Source: Streptomyces sp. JHA26 (lineage in GTDB: Bacteria > Actinomycetota > Actinomycetes > Streptomycetales > Streptomycetaceae). Taken from it: a stretch of DNA of 64,000 nucleotides. The stretch lies in assembly GCF_002005565.1 (NCBI RefSeq), contig NZ_BDJC01000006.1, positions 62,001 to 126,000 on the forward strand, read 5' to 3'. The notes under the pieces were generated by a model. That model had not been told where the DNA came from and did no database searches. It saw nothing but the letters and a program-made list of their open reading frames with translations. The position numbers were made by a program, and so were the translations under genes. This document shows positions 34,301-44,109 of this stretch, piece by piece (within the stretch, counting starts at the first letter, position 1; every line of letters begins with the position of its first letter).

Positions 34301-34813
34301 TCAGCCCTCGGTGCGGGCGGGCAGTCGCCATCCCGGGCGCGGGAAGTGGCAGGTGTAGCCCTCCGGGTAGCGCTGCAGGTAGTCCTGGTGCTCGGGCTCG
34401 GCCTCCCAGAAGGGGCCGACCGGCTCCACCTCGGTGACGACCTTGCCCGGCCACAGCCCGGAGGCGTCCACGTCCGCGATCGTGTCCTCGGCGATCCGCT
34501 TCTGCTCGTCGTCGACGTAGTAGATCGCCGAGCGGTAGCTGAGGCCGATGTCGTTGCCCTGGCGGTTCTTGGTGCTCGGGTCGTGGATCTGGAAGAAGAA
34601 CTCCAGGATCGCGCGGTAGTCGGTCACCTCGGGGTCGAAGAGGATCTCGATGGCCTCCGCGTGCGTGCCGTGGTTGCGGTACGTCGCGTTCGGCACGTCG
34701 CCCCCGGTGTATCCGACCCGGGTGGCGGTCACCCCCGGAAGGTGGCGGATCAGCTCCTCCATCCCCCAGAAGCATCCGCCTGCCAGCACGGCCCTCTGCG
34801 TCTGCGCAGCCAT
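34301..34813 (-). CDS. msrA: peptide-methionine (S)-S-oxide reductase
   Basis: 170 residues. The catalytic motif GGCFWGMEE begins near residue 13 (Cys15), with YTGG and the late QKRI and HFPRPGW regions of MsrA. Repairs methionine-S-sulfoxide in proteins using thioredoxin. Ribosome site GGAGCC before the ATG. Cytoplasmic. Stands alone, next to the divergently placed LysR block. Confidence 0.95.
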   Translation of the reverse strand: MAAQTQRAVLAGGCFWGMEELIRHLPGVTATRVGYTGGDVPNATYRNHGTHAEAIEILFDPEVTDYRAILEFFFQIHDPSTKNRQGNDIGLSYRSAIYYVDDEQKRIAEDTIADVDASGLWPGKVVTEVEPVGPFWEAEPEHQDYLQRYPEGYTCHFPRPGWRLPARTEG

Positions 34814-34937
34814 TACGGCTCCTCCACACTCGTTCGATCCGGTCGCTCGGGCCGGCCGGCCCGCACCTCACCGGCGTTTCTTGCCCGCTTCCCTCAACAC
34901 GCGAGGGTTCGGCGCGATTCCGTGCCCGCTCGGCCGC

Positions 34938-35870
34938 TCACCGGGTCAGGGCCCAGGACGGCCGCCAGGACGGCCTTGGGGGCGGGGCCAGGGTGGCGAG
35001 GTGGTCGACGACCGCCCGGAGTCCCGGGTGCGGGTTCGTCCTCGGGAGCATGAGGGAGAGCGGGTAGGCGAGCGTCGGGTTCACGATCGGGATCCGCCGC
35101 AGGTCGTGCCGGTCCGGCCAGACGTACCGGTCGCGCGCGCCGACGAGGGTGGCGACGTCGGCGGAGTCCGCGAGGGTGTCGAGGAGCACCTCGTCGCCGA
35201 AGTGGGGGCCGGCCGCGTCGATGCGGAGGTCGAAGGCCTCGGTGAGCTGGTCGTAGAAGTCCGCCCACTCGCTTCCGGGCGCGATGCCGGGCACCCGGAT
35301 CCGCAGCCCGCGCAGCTCGGACGGGGTGAGTGTGCGGGCGGGGGCGAGCGGGTGCCGGGGGCCGACGAGGAGTTCCAGCGGGGAGTCGAAGGCGTGGATC
35401 ATCCGCACCCCGGGCGGGAGCGTGGCCGGGTCGGTGACGCTGCGGAACGAGGCGTCGATCTCCCCCGCCCGGACGGCGGCGGCCGCCACGTGGGGGTCGT
35501 CGACCCTGAGGGTCACCACGTCGAGGTCGGTCCCGGGGTGCGCCCGCCAGTGGTCGTGCAGCACGACGGCCTGCGCGCTCCGCAGGCCGAGCACGTCGAT
35601 CCTCAGGGCCCGCGAGACCGGCCGGACCGCGGTGACGGCGCGGTCGACGGCCGCGACGACGCCCTGCGCGTGCGGGAGGAACGCCCGGCCGTCCGGTGTC
35701 GGTTCGACGCCGCGGGCGGTGCGGGTGAACAGGCGGACCCCCAGCTCGCGTTCCAGGGCGGCGATCCGCTTCGAGACCGCCTGCTGGGTCACGCCCAGCT
35801 CGTCGGCCGCGTGCCGCAGCTGTCCGAGCTCGGCCGCCCGGACGAACGATCGCACTGCCTCGGTGTCCAC
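34938..35870 (-). CDS. LysR family transcriptional regulator
   Basis: 310 residues. N-terminal winged helix of LysR type: FVRAAELGQLRHAADELGVTQQAVSKRIAALE at about 10-42. The rest is the two-lobe periplasmic-binding-like effector domain. It is divergent from an MFS transporter over 71 bases that hold the inverted repeat CACAAC-N5-GTTGTG (35889-35905), so it probably controls the transporter. Effector unknown. Confidence 0.9.
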   Translation of the reverse strand: MDTEAVRSFVRAAELGQLRHAADELGVTQQAVSKRIAALERELGVRLFTRTARGVEPTPDGRAFLPHAQGVVAAVDRAVTAVRPVSRALRIDVLGLRSAQAVVLHDHWRAHPGTDLDVVTLRVDDPHVAAAAVRAGEIDASFRSVTDPATLPPGVRMIHAFDSPLELLVGPRHPLAPARTLTPSELRGLRIRVPGIAPGSEWADFYDQLTEAFDLRIDAAGPHFGDEVLLDTLADSADVATLVGARDRYVWPDRHDLRRIPIVNPTLAYPLSLMLPRTNPHPGLRAVVDHLATLAPPPRPSWRPSWALTR

Positions 35871-35888
35871 GGGACCAGCCTACGTACG

Positions 35889-35905
35889 CACAACCGTCCG
35901 TTGTG
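35889..35905. promoter_or_regulatory. inverted repeat between LysR gene and MFS gene
   Basis: CACAAC (35889-35894) and GTTGTG (35900-35905) with 5 bases between, plus a further GGTTGTTTG half-like site downstream. Fits a LysR-type T-N11-A operator. Confidence 0.5.
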
Positions 35906-35941
35906 GCTCACCCGACGGCGGTTGTTTGACCCCGCTCTCCC

Positions 35942-37240
35942 GTGACCGGTGTGATGACCGCGGCCAGACATCGGTCGTTCCTGAGGAGTCGTGTGAGCGT
36001 GGGACCGGGGTCCGACTTCCGCCGGTTGTGGTCGGCCTACGCCGTCAGCACGTACGGCACGTGGGCGGCCTTCGGCGCGTTCCCGCTCATCGCGGTGCGC
36101 GTGCTGCACGCGTCGGCGTTCGCGGTCTCCCTGCTGGAGGCGGCCGGGCTCGCCGTCGCGGCGGTCGTCGCGTTCCCGCTCGGTCCGTGGGTGGAGCACC
36201 GGACCAAGCTCCCGGTGATGATCACGGCGGACCTGGTCCGGTTCCTCGCGATGGCGAGCGTCCCGGTCGCGTACGCCCTCGGTCTGCTGTCCTACGTCCA
36301 GCTGCTGGTCGTCTCGGTCGTCTCCGGGGCCGCGGGACTCGCCTTCACCGCCGCGTCCGGCGCGTACCTGAAGCACCTCGTGCGCGGCGACGACCTCCTC
36401 GTCGCGAACGGGAGGTTCGAGGGCACCAACTGGGTGGCGACCGCGGCGGGCCCGCCGCTCGGCGGCACGCTCGTCGGACTCCTCGGCCCGGTGGTCACGG
36501 TCCTGGCCGACTCCCTCAGCTACCTGCTGTCCGCGCTGACCGTGCGCCGCATCCGCGGCGACGACGTCGCGACACCGCGCGACCCGGCGGCCCGGCCGGG
36601 GGTGGCCGGGCTGTTCCACGGCTGGCGGTTCATCCTCCGTGACGGCGTGCTGCGGCGCCTGTTCCTCAACCAGGTCCTGGTGGGCGGCCTGATCATGGCC
36701 ACCGGTCCGCTCCTGGCGGTCCTCCTGCTGGGCGAGTACCACGTCCCGGCCTGGCAGTACGGCCTGGCCTTCGGCGTCCCGGCACTGGGCGGCTTCGCGG
36801 GCGCCCGCCTCTCGCCCCGCCTCGTGCGGCGGTACGGCCGCCACCGGGTGCTGACCGCCTCCGGGTGGCTGCGGTCCCTGTTCCCGCTCGGTCTCGCGTT
36901 CGTCCGTCCCGGCGTTTCCGGACTCCTCGTCCTGATCGTCGTCGAGGGCCTGCTGATCACCTGCATGGGCGTCTTCAACCCGATCCACGCCACGGAACGC
37001 CTGCAGCGGACCCCCGCGGACCGCGCCGCGCGGGTCCTCAGCACCTGGAGCGTCGGCAGCAGGCTCGTCCAGGCCGCCCTCATGGTGGTCTGGGGCGTCC
37101 TCGCCGCCTTCACCGGTCCCCTCGCCGCGATCACCGTCTCGGGCGTCCTGCTGCTCGCCACCCCGCTCCTGCTGCCCCGGCGCTCCCACCCGTCCGGCCC
37201 CGCACCCGCCGCGCCGGCCGAGAACGTCCGGGCCGCATGA
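35942..37240 (+). CDS. MFS transporter
   Basis: 432 residues, about 12 transmembrane helices. It starts with FRRLWSAYAVSTYGTW, the entry typical of the multidrug/siderophore-exporter MFS group (TMS05/enterobactin exporter-like), and has a cytoplasmic mid-loop near 215-235. Expected to export a small molecule with proton antiport. GTG at 35942 or ATG at 35954 could be the start. Probably controlled by the divergent LysR gene. Substrate unknown. Confidence 0.85.
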   Translation: MTGVMTAARHRSFLRSRVSVGPGSDFRRLWSAYAVSTYGTWAAFGAFPLIAVRVLHASAFAVSLLEAAGLAVAAVVAFPLGPWVEHRTKLPVMITADLVRFLAMASVPVAYALGLLSYVQLLVVSVVSGAAGLAFTAASGAYLKHLVRGDDLLVANGRFEGTNWVATAAGPPLGGTLVGLLGPVVTVLADSLSYLLSALTVRRIRGDDVATPRDPAARPGVAGLFHGWRFILRDGVLRRLFLNQVLVGGLIMATGPLLAVLLLGEYHVPAWQYGLAFGVPALGGFAGARLSPRLVRRYGRHRVLTASGWLRSLFPLGLAFVRPGVSGLLVLIVVEGLLITCMGVFNPIHATERLQRTPADRAARVLSTWSVGSRLVQAALMVVWGVLAAFTGPLAAITVSGVLLLATPLLLPRRSHPSGPAPAAPAENVRAA

Positions 37241-37296
37241 CCCCCGCGGGGTCCCGGTCCCCCGCCCGCGTCGGCTGCCGCGGCCTGCCGGTGAGA

Positions 37297-37340
37297 ACGG
37301 CCGGGCGCGCCCACCGGTACCGGTGGGTGCGCCCGGCCGT
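37297..37340. terminator. 22-bp zero-loop hairpin between convergent genes
   Basis: Positions 37297-37318 pair with 37319-37340 with a single G-T and no unpaired loop. A strong cruciform or terminator between the MFS and alcohol dehydrogenase ends. Confidence 0.75.
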
Positions 37341-37356
37341 GGGTGCGCTCGGCGCG

Positions 37357-38397
37357 TCAGATCGTCGCCGTGTCGATCACGAAGCGGTAGCGGACGTCGC
37401 TGGCGAGGACGCGCTCGTAGGCGTCGTTGATCTCGGACGCGGCGATCAGCTCGATCTCGGCGCCGATGCCGTGCTCCGCGCAGAAGTCCAGCATCTCCTG
37501 GGTCTCGGCGATGCCGCCGATCATGGACCCGGCGAGGGTCTTGTTGCCGCCGATGAGCGAGAACAGGTTCAGCGCGATCGGCTCCTCGGGGGCGCCGACG
37601 TTCACCAGGGCGCCGCCGGTCCTGAGCAGGCCGAGGTAGGAGCCGAAGTCCAGCGGCGCGGAGACCGTGGAGAGGATCACGTCGAAGGTGCCCGCCAGGT
37701 CCTGGAAGGTCTTCTCGTCGCTGGTCGCGTAGTAGTGGTCGGCGCCCAGCTTCAGGCCGTCGTCCTTCTTGCGCAGCGACTGCGAGAGGACGGTGACCTC
37801 GGCGCCCATGGCGTGGGCGATCTTGACGCCCATGTGGCCGAGGCCGCCCAGGCCGATCACGGCGACCTTCTTGCCCGGGGCGGCGCCCCAGTGCTTGAGC
37901 GGGGAGTACGTGGTGATGCCCGCGCACAGCAGCGGCGCGGCCACGTCGAGCGCCAGGCCGTCGGGGATGCGGAGGGTGAAGGCCTCGTCGACGACGACCT
38001 TCTGCGAGTAGCCGCCGTAGGTGGGCTCACCGTCGTGGCCGACGGCGTTGTAGGTGCCGACGCTGCCCTTGAGGCAGTGCTGCTCCAGGCCGGCCCTGCA
38101 GTTCTCGCACTCGCGGCAGGAGTCGACGAGGCAGCCGACCCCGACGCGGTCGCCGACCTTGAACTTGGTGACGCCCGGGCCGACGGCCTCGACGATGCCC
38201 GCGATCTCGTGACCGGGGACCATCGGGAAGATGGCCTCGCCCCAGCCCTCGCGGGCCTGGTGGATGTCGGAGTGGCAGATGCCGGCGAACTTGATGTCGA
38301 TCAGGACGTCGTGCTCGCGCACCTCGCGCCGCTCGATGGTGGTGCGCTCCAGCGGAGCCTTGGCGGCGGGTGCGGCGTACGCGGCGACAGTGGTCAT
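37357..38397 (-). CDS. zinc alcohol dehydrogenase, NADP-dependent (CAD-like MDR family)
   Basis: 346 residues. Catalytic zinc residues in [15 protein letters not shown] and PGHEIAG, the structural zinc loop with four cysteines [15 protein letters not shown] near 95-110, and the nucleotide fold [13 protein letters not shown] near 175. Close in pattern to YahK/cinnamyl-alcohol dehydrogenase-like enzymes that reduce aldehydes with NADPH. Start ATG at 38397. Divergent from an XRE-type regulator gene that may control it across the 152-base gap (38398-38549). Confidence 0.9.
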   Translation of the reverse strand: MTTVAAYAAPAAKAPLERTTIERREVREHDVLIDIKFAGICHSDIHQAREGWGEAIFPMVPGHEIAGIVEAVGPGVTKFKVGDRVGVGCLVDSCRECENCRAGLEQHCLKGSVGTYNAVGHDGEPTYGGYSQKVVVDEAFTLRIPDGLALDVAAPLLCAGITTYSPLKHWGAAPGKKVAVIGLGGLGHMGVKIAHAMGAEVTVLSQSLRKKDDGLKLGADHYYATSDEKTFQDLAGTFDVILSTVSAPLDFGSYLGLLRTGGALVNVGAPEEPIALNLFSLIGGNKTLAGSMIGGIAETQEMLDFCAEHGIGAEIELIAASEINDAYERVLASDVRYRFVIDTATI

Positions 38398-38549
38398 GCC
38401 GGGGTCTCCGGGATTCTCGTGGAGGGGTGTTCGGTCTCCACCCTGCCGCGTCCGGCGCACGCCACCCAGACCACGGTTCTGCCTACGACCAGCGTTCCTA
38501 CCACTGGCGGGGACAGCCTCCCGGGCGTACGACCGGGAATACTGGAGGC

Positions 38550-39422
38550 ATGGACGGACAGCTGGACCGGCGCGCCGAACTGAGCGAGTTCCTGCGGACC
38601 CGGCGGGCCCGGCTGAAGCCACAGGACGTGGGGCTGCCGGACTTCGGCCGGCACCGCCGGGTGCCCGGACTGCGCCGGGAGGAGCTGTCGCAGCTGGCCG
38701 GGGTGTCGGTGGCGTACTACACGCGGCTCGAGCAGGGCAACGGGCAGAACGTGTCCGCGGAGGTGCTGGACTCGATCGCCCGCGCGCTCCGGCTCACCGA
38801 CGCCGAGCACGCCCACCTGACGCACCTCGCCAAGCCGAAGCAGCAGCGCAGGCGGCCGGCGGCGCGGGCCCAGCAGCCGGTGCGGGTGGCGCTGCTCCAG
38901 CTGCTGGAGTCGATCGACACGGTGCCGGCCTACGTGACGGGCCGCCGGTCGGACATCCTCGCCTGGAACCGGATGGCCGCCGCCCTCTTCGGCGACTGGG
39001 GCGAGCTGCCGGCCCAGGAGCGGAACTGGGCGCGGCTGGTCTTCCTGAACCCGGAGTACCGCGAGCTGTTCGTGGACTGGGACCAGAAGGCGTACGACAT
39101 GGTCAGCTTCCTGCGCATGGACGCGGGCCGGCACCCGGACGACCCGCGGCTGTCCGCGCTGGTGGGCGAGCTGTCGGTGAAGAGCGAGGAGTTCCGGCGG
39201 CTGTGGGCCACGCACGACGTCAAGGAGAAGAGCTACGGCGTCAAGCGGATGCGGCACCCGCTGGTCGGTGACCTGACCCTGTCCTTCGAGACGTTCCGCC
39301 TGGTCGACGACGACGAGCAGGCGTTCGTCACCTACCACGCGGAGCCGGGCTCCCCGTCGGCCGAGGCCCTGCGCCTGCTGGCCAGCTGGGGGAGGGACGC
39401 GGCGGCCGCGCTGACGACGTGA
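38550..39422 (+). CDS. XRE/MmyB-type helix-turn-helix regulator
   Basis: 290 residues. Helix-turn-helix near 38-60: [26 protein letters not shown], the common opening of MmyB-like regulators. The C-terminal MmyB-like PAS domain (about 105-285) includes RRSDILAWN and the [19 protein letters not shown] ending. In this family the PAS pocket may bind fatty acids. ATG with GGAGG just before. Divergent from the alcohol dehydrogenase gene; such regulators commonly control a neighbouring oxidoreductase. Confidence 0.88.
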   Translation: MDGQLDRRAELSEFLRTRRARLKPQDVGLPDFGRHRRVPGLRREELSQLAGVSVAYYTRLEQGNGQNVSAEVLDSIARALRLTDAEHAHLTHLAKPKQQRRRPAARAQQPVRVALLQLLESIDTVPAYVTGRRSDILAWNRMAAALFGDWGELPAQERNWARLVFLNPEYRELFVDWDQKAYDMVSFLRMDAGRHPDDPRLSALVGELSVKSEEFRRLWATHDVKEKSYGVKRMRHPLVGDLTLSFETFRLVDDDEQAFVTYHAEPGSPSAEALRLLASWGRDAAAALTT

Positions 39423-39499
39423 CCCGCCGGCCGGCCGCGGCGGCGGGGTTCCCGCCCGCGTCCGCGTCGGCCGGCAGTCGCGCCGGTTCCGCGCGGAGA

Positions 39500-39547
39500 A
39501 CGGCGGACGCCCGCCGCCCCCGGTGAGGGGCGGCGGACGTCCGCCGT
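39500..39547. terminator. 21-bp hairpin between convergent genes
   Basis: Positions 39500-39520 pair with 39527-39547 with one mismatch and the loop CGGTGA, between the regulator and L,D-transpeptidase ends. Confidence 0.8.
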
Positions 39548-39578
39548 GAAGTCGCGGTGAGCCGCGGGGAGTCCGGCG

Positions 39579-40841
39579 TCAGACCGCCGAACCCGCCTTC
39601 CACTGGGCCCAGTCCATGTTCCAGCCGTTGAGGCCGTTGTCCGGGGCGATGGTCTTGTCGCCGGTGTTCTGGACGACGACCACGTCACCGATGATGGAGT
39701 TGTTGTAGAACCAGGCGCCCGGGGTGTTCGGGTCGTCGGCGCCCTTGGCGTCCTCCAGGCCCACGCAGCCGTGGCTGGTGTTGACGCTGCCGAAGATGCC
39801 CTTGCCCCAGTAGTTGCCGTGGATGAAGGTGCCGGAGGTGCTCAGGCGCATGGCGTGCGGCACGTCCTTGATGTCGTACTCGCCCTTGCCGTCGTCGTCG
39901 GTGAAGCCGACCGTCGAGCCGTCCATCCGGGTCTCCTTGTACTTCTCGGAGATCACCATCTGGCCCTCGTAGGTCTTGTTCTCGGGCGAGCCCGCGGAGA
40001 TCGGGATGGTGCGGACGGTCTTGCCGTCCTGCGTGACCTTCATCTGCTTGGTCTGCGCGTCGACGTACGAGACCTGGTTGCGGCCGATCTTGAAGGTGAC
40101 CGTCTTCTGCTGGACGCCGTAGACGCCGTCGGCGCCCTCGACGCCGTCGAGCGCCAGCTTGAGGGTGACGGTGGAACCCTCCTGCCAGTACGTCTCGGGG
40201 CGGCAGTCCATGCGCTGGGTGTTGAACCAGTGACAGGCGACTTCCTGGCCGCTGGTGGTGTTGACGGTGATCGCCTTCTGGACGGCGGCCTTGTTGGTGA
40301 TCTCCTTGTCGAAGTTGATCGACACGGGCATGCCGACACCGACGGTGGTGCCGTCGTCCGGGGTGAAGGTGCCGATGAAGCTGTTGCTCTTGGAGACCGT
40401 GGTGAACGAGGAGTTCTCGTGGGCGGCGCGGCCCTCGGAGTCCTGCGCGGTGACCGCCAGCCGGTAGGTGGTGGCCCGCTCCAGCTGGGCGCTGGGCTTC
40501 CAGCTGGTCTTGTCGGCGGATATCTCGCCCTTGACCTCGGTGCCGTCGGTCGTGGTCATCTTGACGTCCGTGAGCGTGCCCTTGCTCACGGTGACGGTGG
40601 CCGAGTTGTTGATGGAGGCGTTGTCCGAGCCGTTCGCGGGCGTGATCTTGATCTGCGCCTCGGAGGTCTTCTTGGCCGCCGCCTCGTCGACCTGCGCCTG
40701 CGAGGTGTTGCCGTCTCCGCCTCCGGAGGCGTCGGCGTCGTTGCCGGAACATGCCGAGAGCACCAGCACACCGCCGAGCAGTGCGGACGCGGCCGCCAGA
40801 CCCTTGCGCCGCTTACCGTCCGTCATCACACGCTTCTCCAT
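39579..40841 (-). CDS. L,D-transpeptidase lipoprotein with Ig-like domains
   Basis: 420 residues. Lipobox LSAC (near residue 31) for a lipid-anchored outer-leaflet protein; Ser/Gly linker; Ig-like domains at about 60-270; then the YkuD catalytic domain with HGNYWG and the SHGCVGL catalytic triad region near 365-380. Makes 3-3 peptidoglycan crosslinks, which are common in Streptomyces. ATG at 40841 (an in-frame ATG five codons later is possible). Similar to mycobacterial LdtMt2 by domain order. Confidence 0.9.
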   Translation of the reverse strand: MEKRVMTDGKRRKGLAAASALLGGVLVLSACSGNDADASGGGDGNTSQAQVDEAAAKKTSEAQIKITPANGSDNASINNSATVTVSKGTLTDVKMTTTDGTEVKGEISADKTSWKPSAQLERATTYRLAVTAQDSEGRAAHENSSFTTVSKSNSFIGTFTPDDGTTVGVGMPVSINFDKEITNKAAVQKAITVNTTSGQEVACHWFNTQRMDCRPETYWQEGSTVTLKLALDGVEGADGVYGVQQKTVTFKIGRNQVSYVDAQTKQMKVTQDGKTVRTIPISAGSPENKTYEGQMVISEKYKETRMDGSTVGFTDDDGKGEYDIKDVPHAMRLSTSGTFIHGNYWGKGIFGSVNTSHGCVGLEDAKGADDPNTPGAWFYNNSIIGDVVVVQNTGDKTIAPDNGLNGWNMDWAQWKAGSAV

Positions 40842-41000
40842 CGTTGCCGATTCCCGAAAACCCCGAGGTTCCCCGTCAAGACGTCCAACGCTACGACCGG
40901 TTCGTCCCGTTCCACATCGCCGACGGGTGTGGGACATACCACGTCCGCCGCGGGCGGTGGTGGCGCGGGGGTCCCCCGGTGCGCCCTCTGAGACGGTGGA

Positions 41001-41028
41001 ACCCCGGGCGGCGGTTGCCGCCCGGGGT
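41001..41028. terminator. 12-bp hairpin
   Basis: ACCCCGGGCGGC (41001-41012) and GCCGCCCGGGGT (41017-41028), loop GGTT, just beyond the stop of the 117-residue gene. Confidence 0.75.
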
Positions 41029-41049
41029 CACCATTTCCCCCACGGCGCG

Positions 41050-41403
41050 TCAGCCGCCCGCCTGTTCCCCGTCTTCCGGGTCGTCCTGGCCGCCATCATC
41101 CTCGTCCGGGTCCCAGTCGGGCGAGTCGGGGTCGTAGTCGATCTGTTCGCTGCTCCAGGAGGCCTGTTGGAGTTCGATCCCGGGCACCGCGCCGACCAGG
41201 TCGAACGGGTCCACGAGACAGGCCAGGGCCTCGGCGGTGTCCTCGGTCACAGTCCGCTCGGCGTGCGCCCGTTCCGCGTCGGCCAGCCCGGGGTCGTCGG
41301 CGAGGGCCTGCAGCGCGGCGCCGGTGACCGCCTCCTCGTCGTCGATCGCCAGGACGAGGTCCACGCGAAGCCGCACAAAACGTGATGTCTCCGGAGTGCT
41401 CAT
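41050..41403 (-). CDS. conserved hypothetical acidic protein, 117 aa
   Basis: 117 residues, strongly acidic C-terminus (many Asp/Glu from about residue 88), no signal or membrane segment. Mixed alpha/beta start (FVRLRVDLVLAIDDEEAV). No family recognised. TACTCT (41410-41415) lies 6 bases before ATG, a leaderless-type start. Divergent from the LADTG surface-protein gene over 109 bases. Confidence 0.65.
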   Translation of the reverse strand: MSTPETSRFVRLRVDLVLAIDDEEAVTGAALQALADDPGLADAERAHAERTVTEDTAEALACLVDPFDLVGAVPGIELQQASWSSEQIDYDPDSPDWDPDEDDGGQDDPEDGEQAGG

Positions 41404-41512
41404 GACCGGAGAGTAAGGCCGACCGCTCCCGTGACTTTCCTGTGACCCGCGCCTTTCACTAACATCTGCCCACACGGCCAATTCGCCAGCGCCACAAGGG
41501 GATCGATATTCC

Positions 41513-41830
41513 GTGTCATCCGCTCGCCGTCCGTTGCTGACCGCCGCCGCCGCGGGGGGCCTACTGTGCGCCCTGTGGTTCGTCCCGTCCGCGAACGCGA
41601 CGCCCGGGACCCCGGCCGTGGACACCCCCTCCACGAGCCCGTCGCCGCAGGTCACCGAGCAGGCCAGAGCCGTGTCGACGGACACCGCGGCGGCCGGCGG
41701 GGGGAGCACCCGGCTGGCCGACACCGGAAGCTTCGACAGCACCCCGTACGTCGTCGGCGGCACCGCCTGCCTCGGCCTCGGCGCGGGGTTCGTCGTGTAC
41801 TCGGTGCGCCGGGAACGCCTCGGTTTCTGA
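41513..41830 (+). CDS. small LADTG sortase-type surface protein
   Basis: 105 residues. A signal peptide (about 1-30, cleaved near ANA-T), a short Thr/Ser/Pro-rich part, then LADTG (about 69-73), a hydrophobic helix and a charged end RRERLGF. This is the cell-wall sorting signal; class E sortases of Streptomyces use LAxTG. GTG start. So short that it has little exposed domain. The function, possibly in surface or aerial growth, is unknown. Confidence 0.7.
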   Translation: MSSARRPLLTAAAAGGLLCALWFVPSANATPGTPAVDTPSTSPSPQVTEQARAVSTDTAAAGGGSTRLADTGSFDSTPYVVGGTACLGLGAGFVVYSVRRERLGF

Positions 41831-41872
41831 GGCCGCCGGACGTCCTTCCGACCGCCCCCCCCAGCCGCACGC

Positions 41873-43021
41873 CTAGGGCGAATGCCGCCCGCGGAAGCGG
41901 CGCCGCTCCCCGTCCTCCTCCCGGGGCGGCTCGTCCGCCAGACGGACGACGGGGTCGTCGGGTCCCTCGCGGCCGGCCACGACCGGCCGGTCGGCCCGCT
42001 CGGCCTTGGCCCGGTACTGCGCGGCGTCGGCCAGCCGGAACAGCCGGCGGGCGGAGCGGACGGGTCCCACGGGATCCTCGGTGGAGGCGACCCCGCAGGC
42101 CACGCCGTCGCCGAGCTCCAGCTCGGCCGCCCGGCGGCACAGCTCCTCCGCCGCCTTGACCACCGCGTCGGCGGACGGCCCGACCGCGAGCAGGCAGAAC
42201 TCGTCGCCGCCGAGTCGGGCCGCGAGCGCCCCCGGCAGCATGGCCCCGCACAGCGACAGCACCGACCCGAAACGCTCCAGGAGCCGGTCGCCGACGGCGT
42301 GCCCGTGGGTGTCGTTCACCCGCTTGAGCCCGTTGAGGTCGCACACGACGAGACTGACGACGACGCCCTCCTCGCGGTGCCGCTCCACCGCCTCGTCCAG
42401 ACGGGAGTCCACCGCCCTGCGGTTGGCGAGTCCCGTGAGCGCGTCGGTGTACGCGAGGCGCCGGACCTCCTCCAGCCGCTCGGTCTGCGCGATCCCGGCG
42501 GCCACGACCGAGGCCAGGACGGTGGCGAAGTCGGCGTCGCCCCGCGCGAACACGGGCTCGTCCACCGGACGGGCCACGTACAGCTCGCCCCAGGCGCGGC
42601 CGTGCAGCACGATCGGCGCGACCACGCAGCAGCCGCGCCCGCGGCGGCGCAGGGCCGCGACGCGCTGATGGACGTACCCGGGGCTCCCCGCCGCGGGCCC
42701 CTCGGCCGTCTCGACCCAGGCGTCGGGCTCGCCGCCGCCGGCCCAGCGCTCGTGCAGGAACTCGGTGATCTCCGCGAACTGGTGCACGGGGTAGGACTCG
42801 TCCTCGGGGAACTCCTCCTCGCCCTCGGCCCGCTCGCCCACGTTCACCAGGACCCGGAGCCGGCCGAGCTCGCGCTCCCACACCGACAGGGCCGCGAAGC
42901 TGCCGCCCAGCGCCCGGCACGCGCCGACGGCCGCCGCCCGCCACACCTCCCGCGAGCTGTGTGCGGCGGCCATGCCCTGCGCCAACGCCACGACGGCCGT
43001 GAGCCGACTGTCCTCACCCAT
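41873..43021 (-). CDS. GAF-GGDEF diguanylate cyclase
   Basis: 382 residues. A GAF-like sensing domain at about 10-170 and a GGDEF domain at about 185-350 with the active RLGGDEF signature near 275. Makes c-di-GMP from GTP; in Streptomyces this controls development through BldD. No EAL domain. TAGCCT lies 6 bases before ATG 43021; a GTG one codon upstream is possible. From gene order it may correspond to S. coelicolor CdgE (memory, unverified). Confidence 0.88.
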   Translation of the reverse strand: MGEDSRLTAVVALAQGMAAAHSSREVWRAAAVGACRALGGSFAALSVWERELGRLRVLVNVGERAEGEEEFPEDESYPVHQFAEITEFLHERWAGGGEPDAWVETAEGPAAGSPGYVHQRVAALRRRGRGCCVVAPIVLHGRAWGELYVARPVDEPVFARGDADFATVLASVVAAGIAQTERLEEVRRLAYTDALTGLANRRAVDSRLDEAVERHREEGVVVSLVVCDLNGLKRVNDTHGHAVGDRLLERFGSVLSLCGAMLPGALAARLGGDEFCLLAVGPSADAVVKAAEELCRRAAELELGDGVACGVASTEDPVGPVRSARRLFRLADAAQYRAKAERADRPVVAGREGPDDPVVRLADEPPREEDGERRRFRGRHSP

Positions 43022-43092
43022 CACTCCAGGCTAGGGACGTTCTACCCAAAAGTGGACATGGACGACGCGAACGGGGACCGGTCCGCGCCCGC

Positions 43093-43893
43093 TCACTCCC
43101 CGGGCCAGCGCGGCGCCCGCTTCTCGTTGAACGCAGCGACGCCCTCCGCGCGGTCCCCGGAGAAGGCCACCGACCGCCACGCCGCGTCCTCGACCTCCAG
43201 GCCGGCCCGCAGGTCCAGCCCGTGACCGAGCCGCAGCGCCCGCTTGGCCGCCCGCAGGCCCACGGGCGAGTTCGCGGCCATCCGGGACGCCAGGCCGAGC
43301 GCCTCCTCGCGGTCCCGCCCCTCGTCCACCAGCTGGTCGACGAGACCCAGCTCGCGCGCCTCCGCGGCCTCCACCCGCCGCGCCGTGAACACCAGCTCGG
43401 CGGCGCGCGCCGCCCCCACCCGGCGCGGCAGCAGCTGCGTGCCGCCACCGCCCGGGATCACCCCGACCGACACCTCGGGCAGCCCCACCACCGCCGTGCG
43501 GTCGGCCACGATCACGTCGCACGACAGCGCCAGCTCGAACCCGCCGCCGAGCGCGAACCCGTGCACGGCCGCGACCGTCGGCTGCGGCAGCTCCAGCACC
43601 GCGGTGTACGCGCCCCGCGTCACCGGCCGCTGGCGCAGCAGATCGGCGTCGGAGAAGGAGTTGCGCTCCTTCAGGTCGGCGCCGACACAGAACGCCCGCT
43701 CGTGCGTCGAGGTCAGCACCACCACCCGTACGTCCCGGTCCTCGCCCAGCGCCGCGCAGGCCGCGCCGACGGACCGGGCCATCGCGGTCGAGACGGCGTT
43801 CATGGCCTTCGGCCGGTCGAGGGCGAGCTCCGCGACGTGCCCGTCCCCGTGCCGCCGCACCAGGACGAACTCTCCGAACCGCTCCTCGCTCAT
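43093..43893 (-). CDS. enoyl-CoA hydratase/isomerase (crotonase family)
   Basis: 266 residues. Crotonase oxyanion-hole blocks ERAFCVGADLKER near 65 and GFALGGGFELALSCDVIVAD near 110; the catalytic glutamate region GLPEVSVGVIPGGGGTQLLPR near 140. Hydrates enoyl-CoA in fatty acid or branched-chain breakdown. Not fused to a dehydrogenase, so a general enoyl-CoA hydratase; substrate unspecified. Divergent from the Pro/Thr-rich exported protein. Confidence 0.9.
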   Translation of the reverse strand: MSEERFGEFVLVRRHGDGHVAELALDRPKAMNAVSTAMARSVGAACAALGEDRDVRVVVLTSTHERAFCVGADLKERNSFSDADLLRQRPVTRGAYTAVLELPQPTVAAVHGFALGGGFELALSCDVIVADRTAVVGLPEVSVGVIPGGGGTQLLPRRVGAARAAELVFTARRVEAAEARELGLVDQLVDEGRDREEALGLASRMAANSPVGLRAAKRALRLGHGLDLRAGLEVEDAAWRSVAFSGDRAEGVAAFNEKRAPRWPGE

Positions 43894-44109
43894 GACACCC
43901 TCCGGTTAACGTGGGTTAACAACTCGACCGCCCGATCATCGCAGGTGCGGACGCGCGGGAAAAGGCCGGGCGCGTACCACCGTGACACCCCGCCTCCGTC
44001 CACCCGTTCGAGTGACATCCGGTCGATGCCCCCGTCCCGGCACCCCGCAGCGCCTATGGTCGCTCGCCAAGCGCAGCGGCGGGGGGCACCTGCGCACCGG
44101 GGAGGGAAC

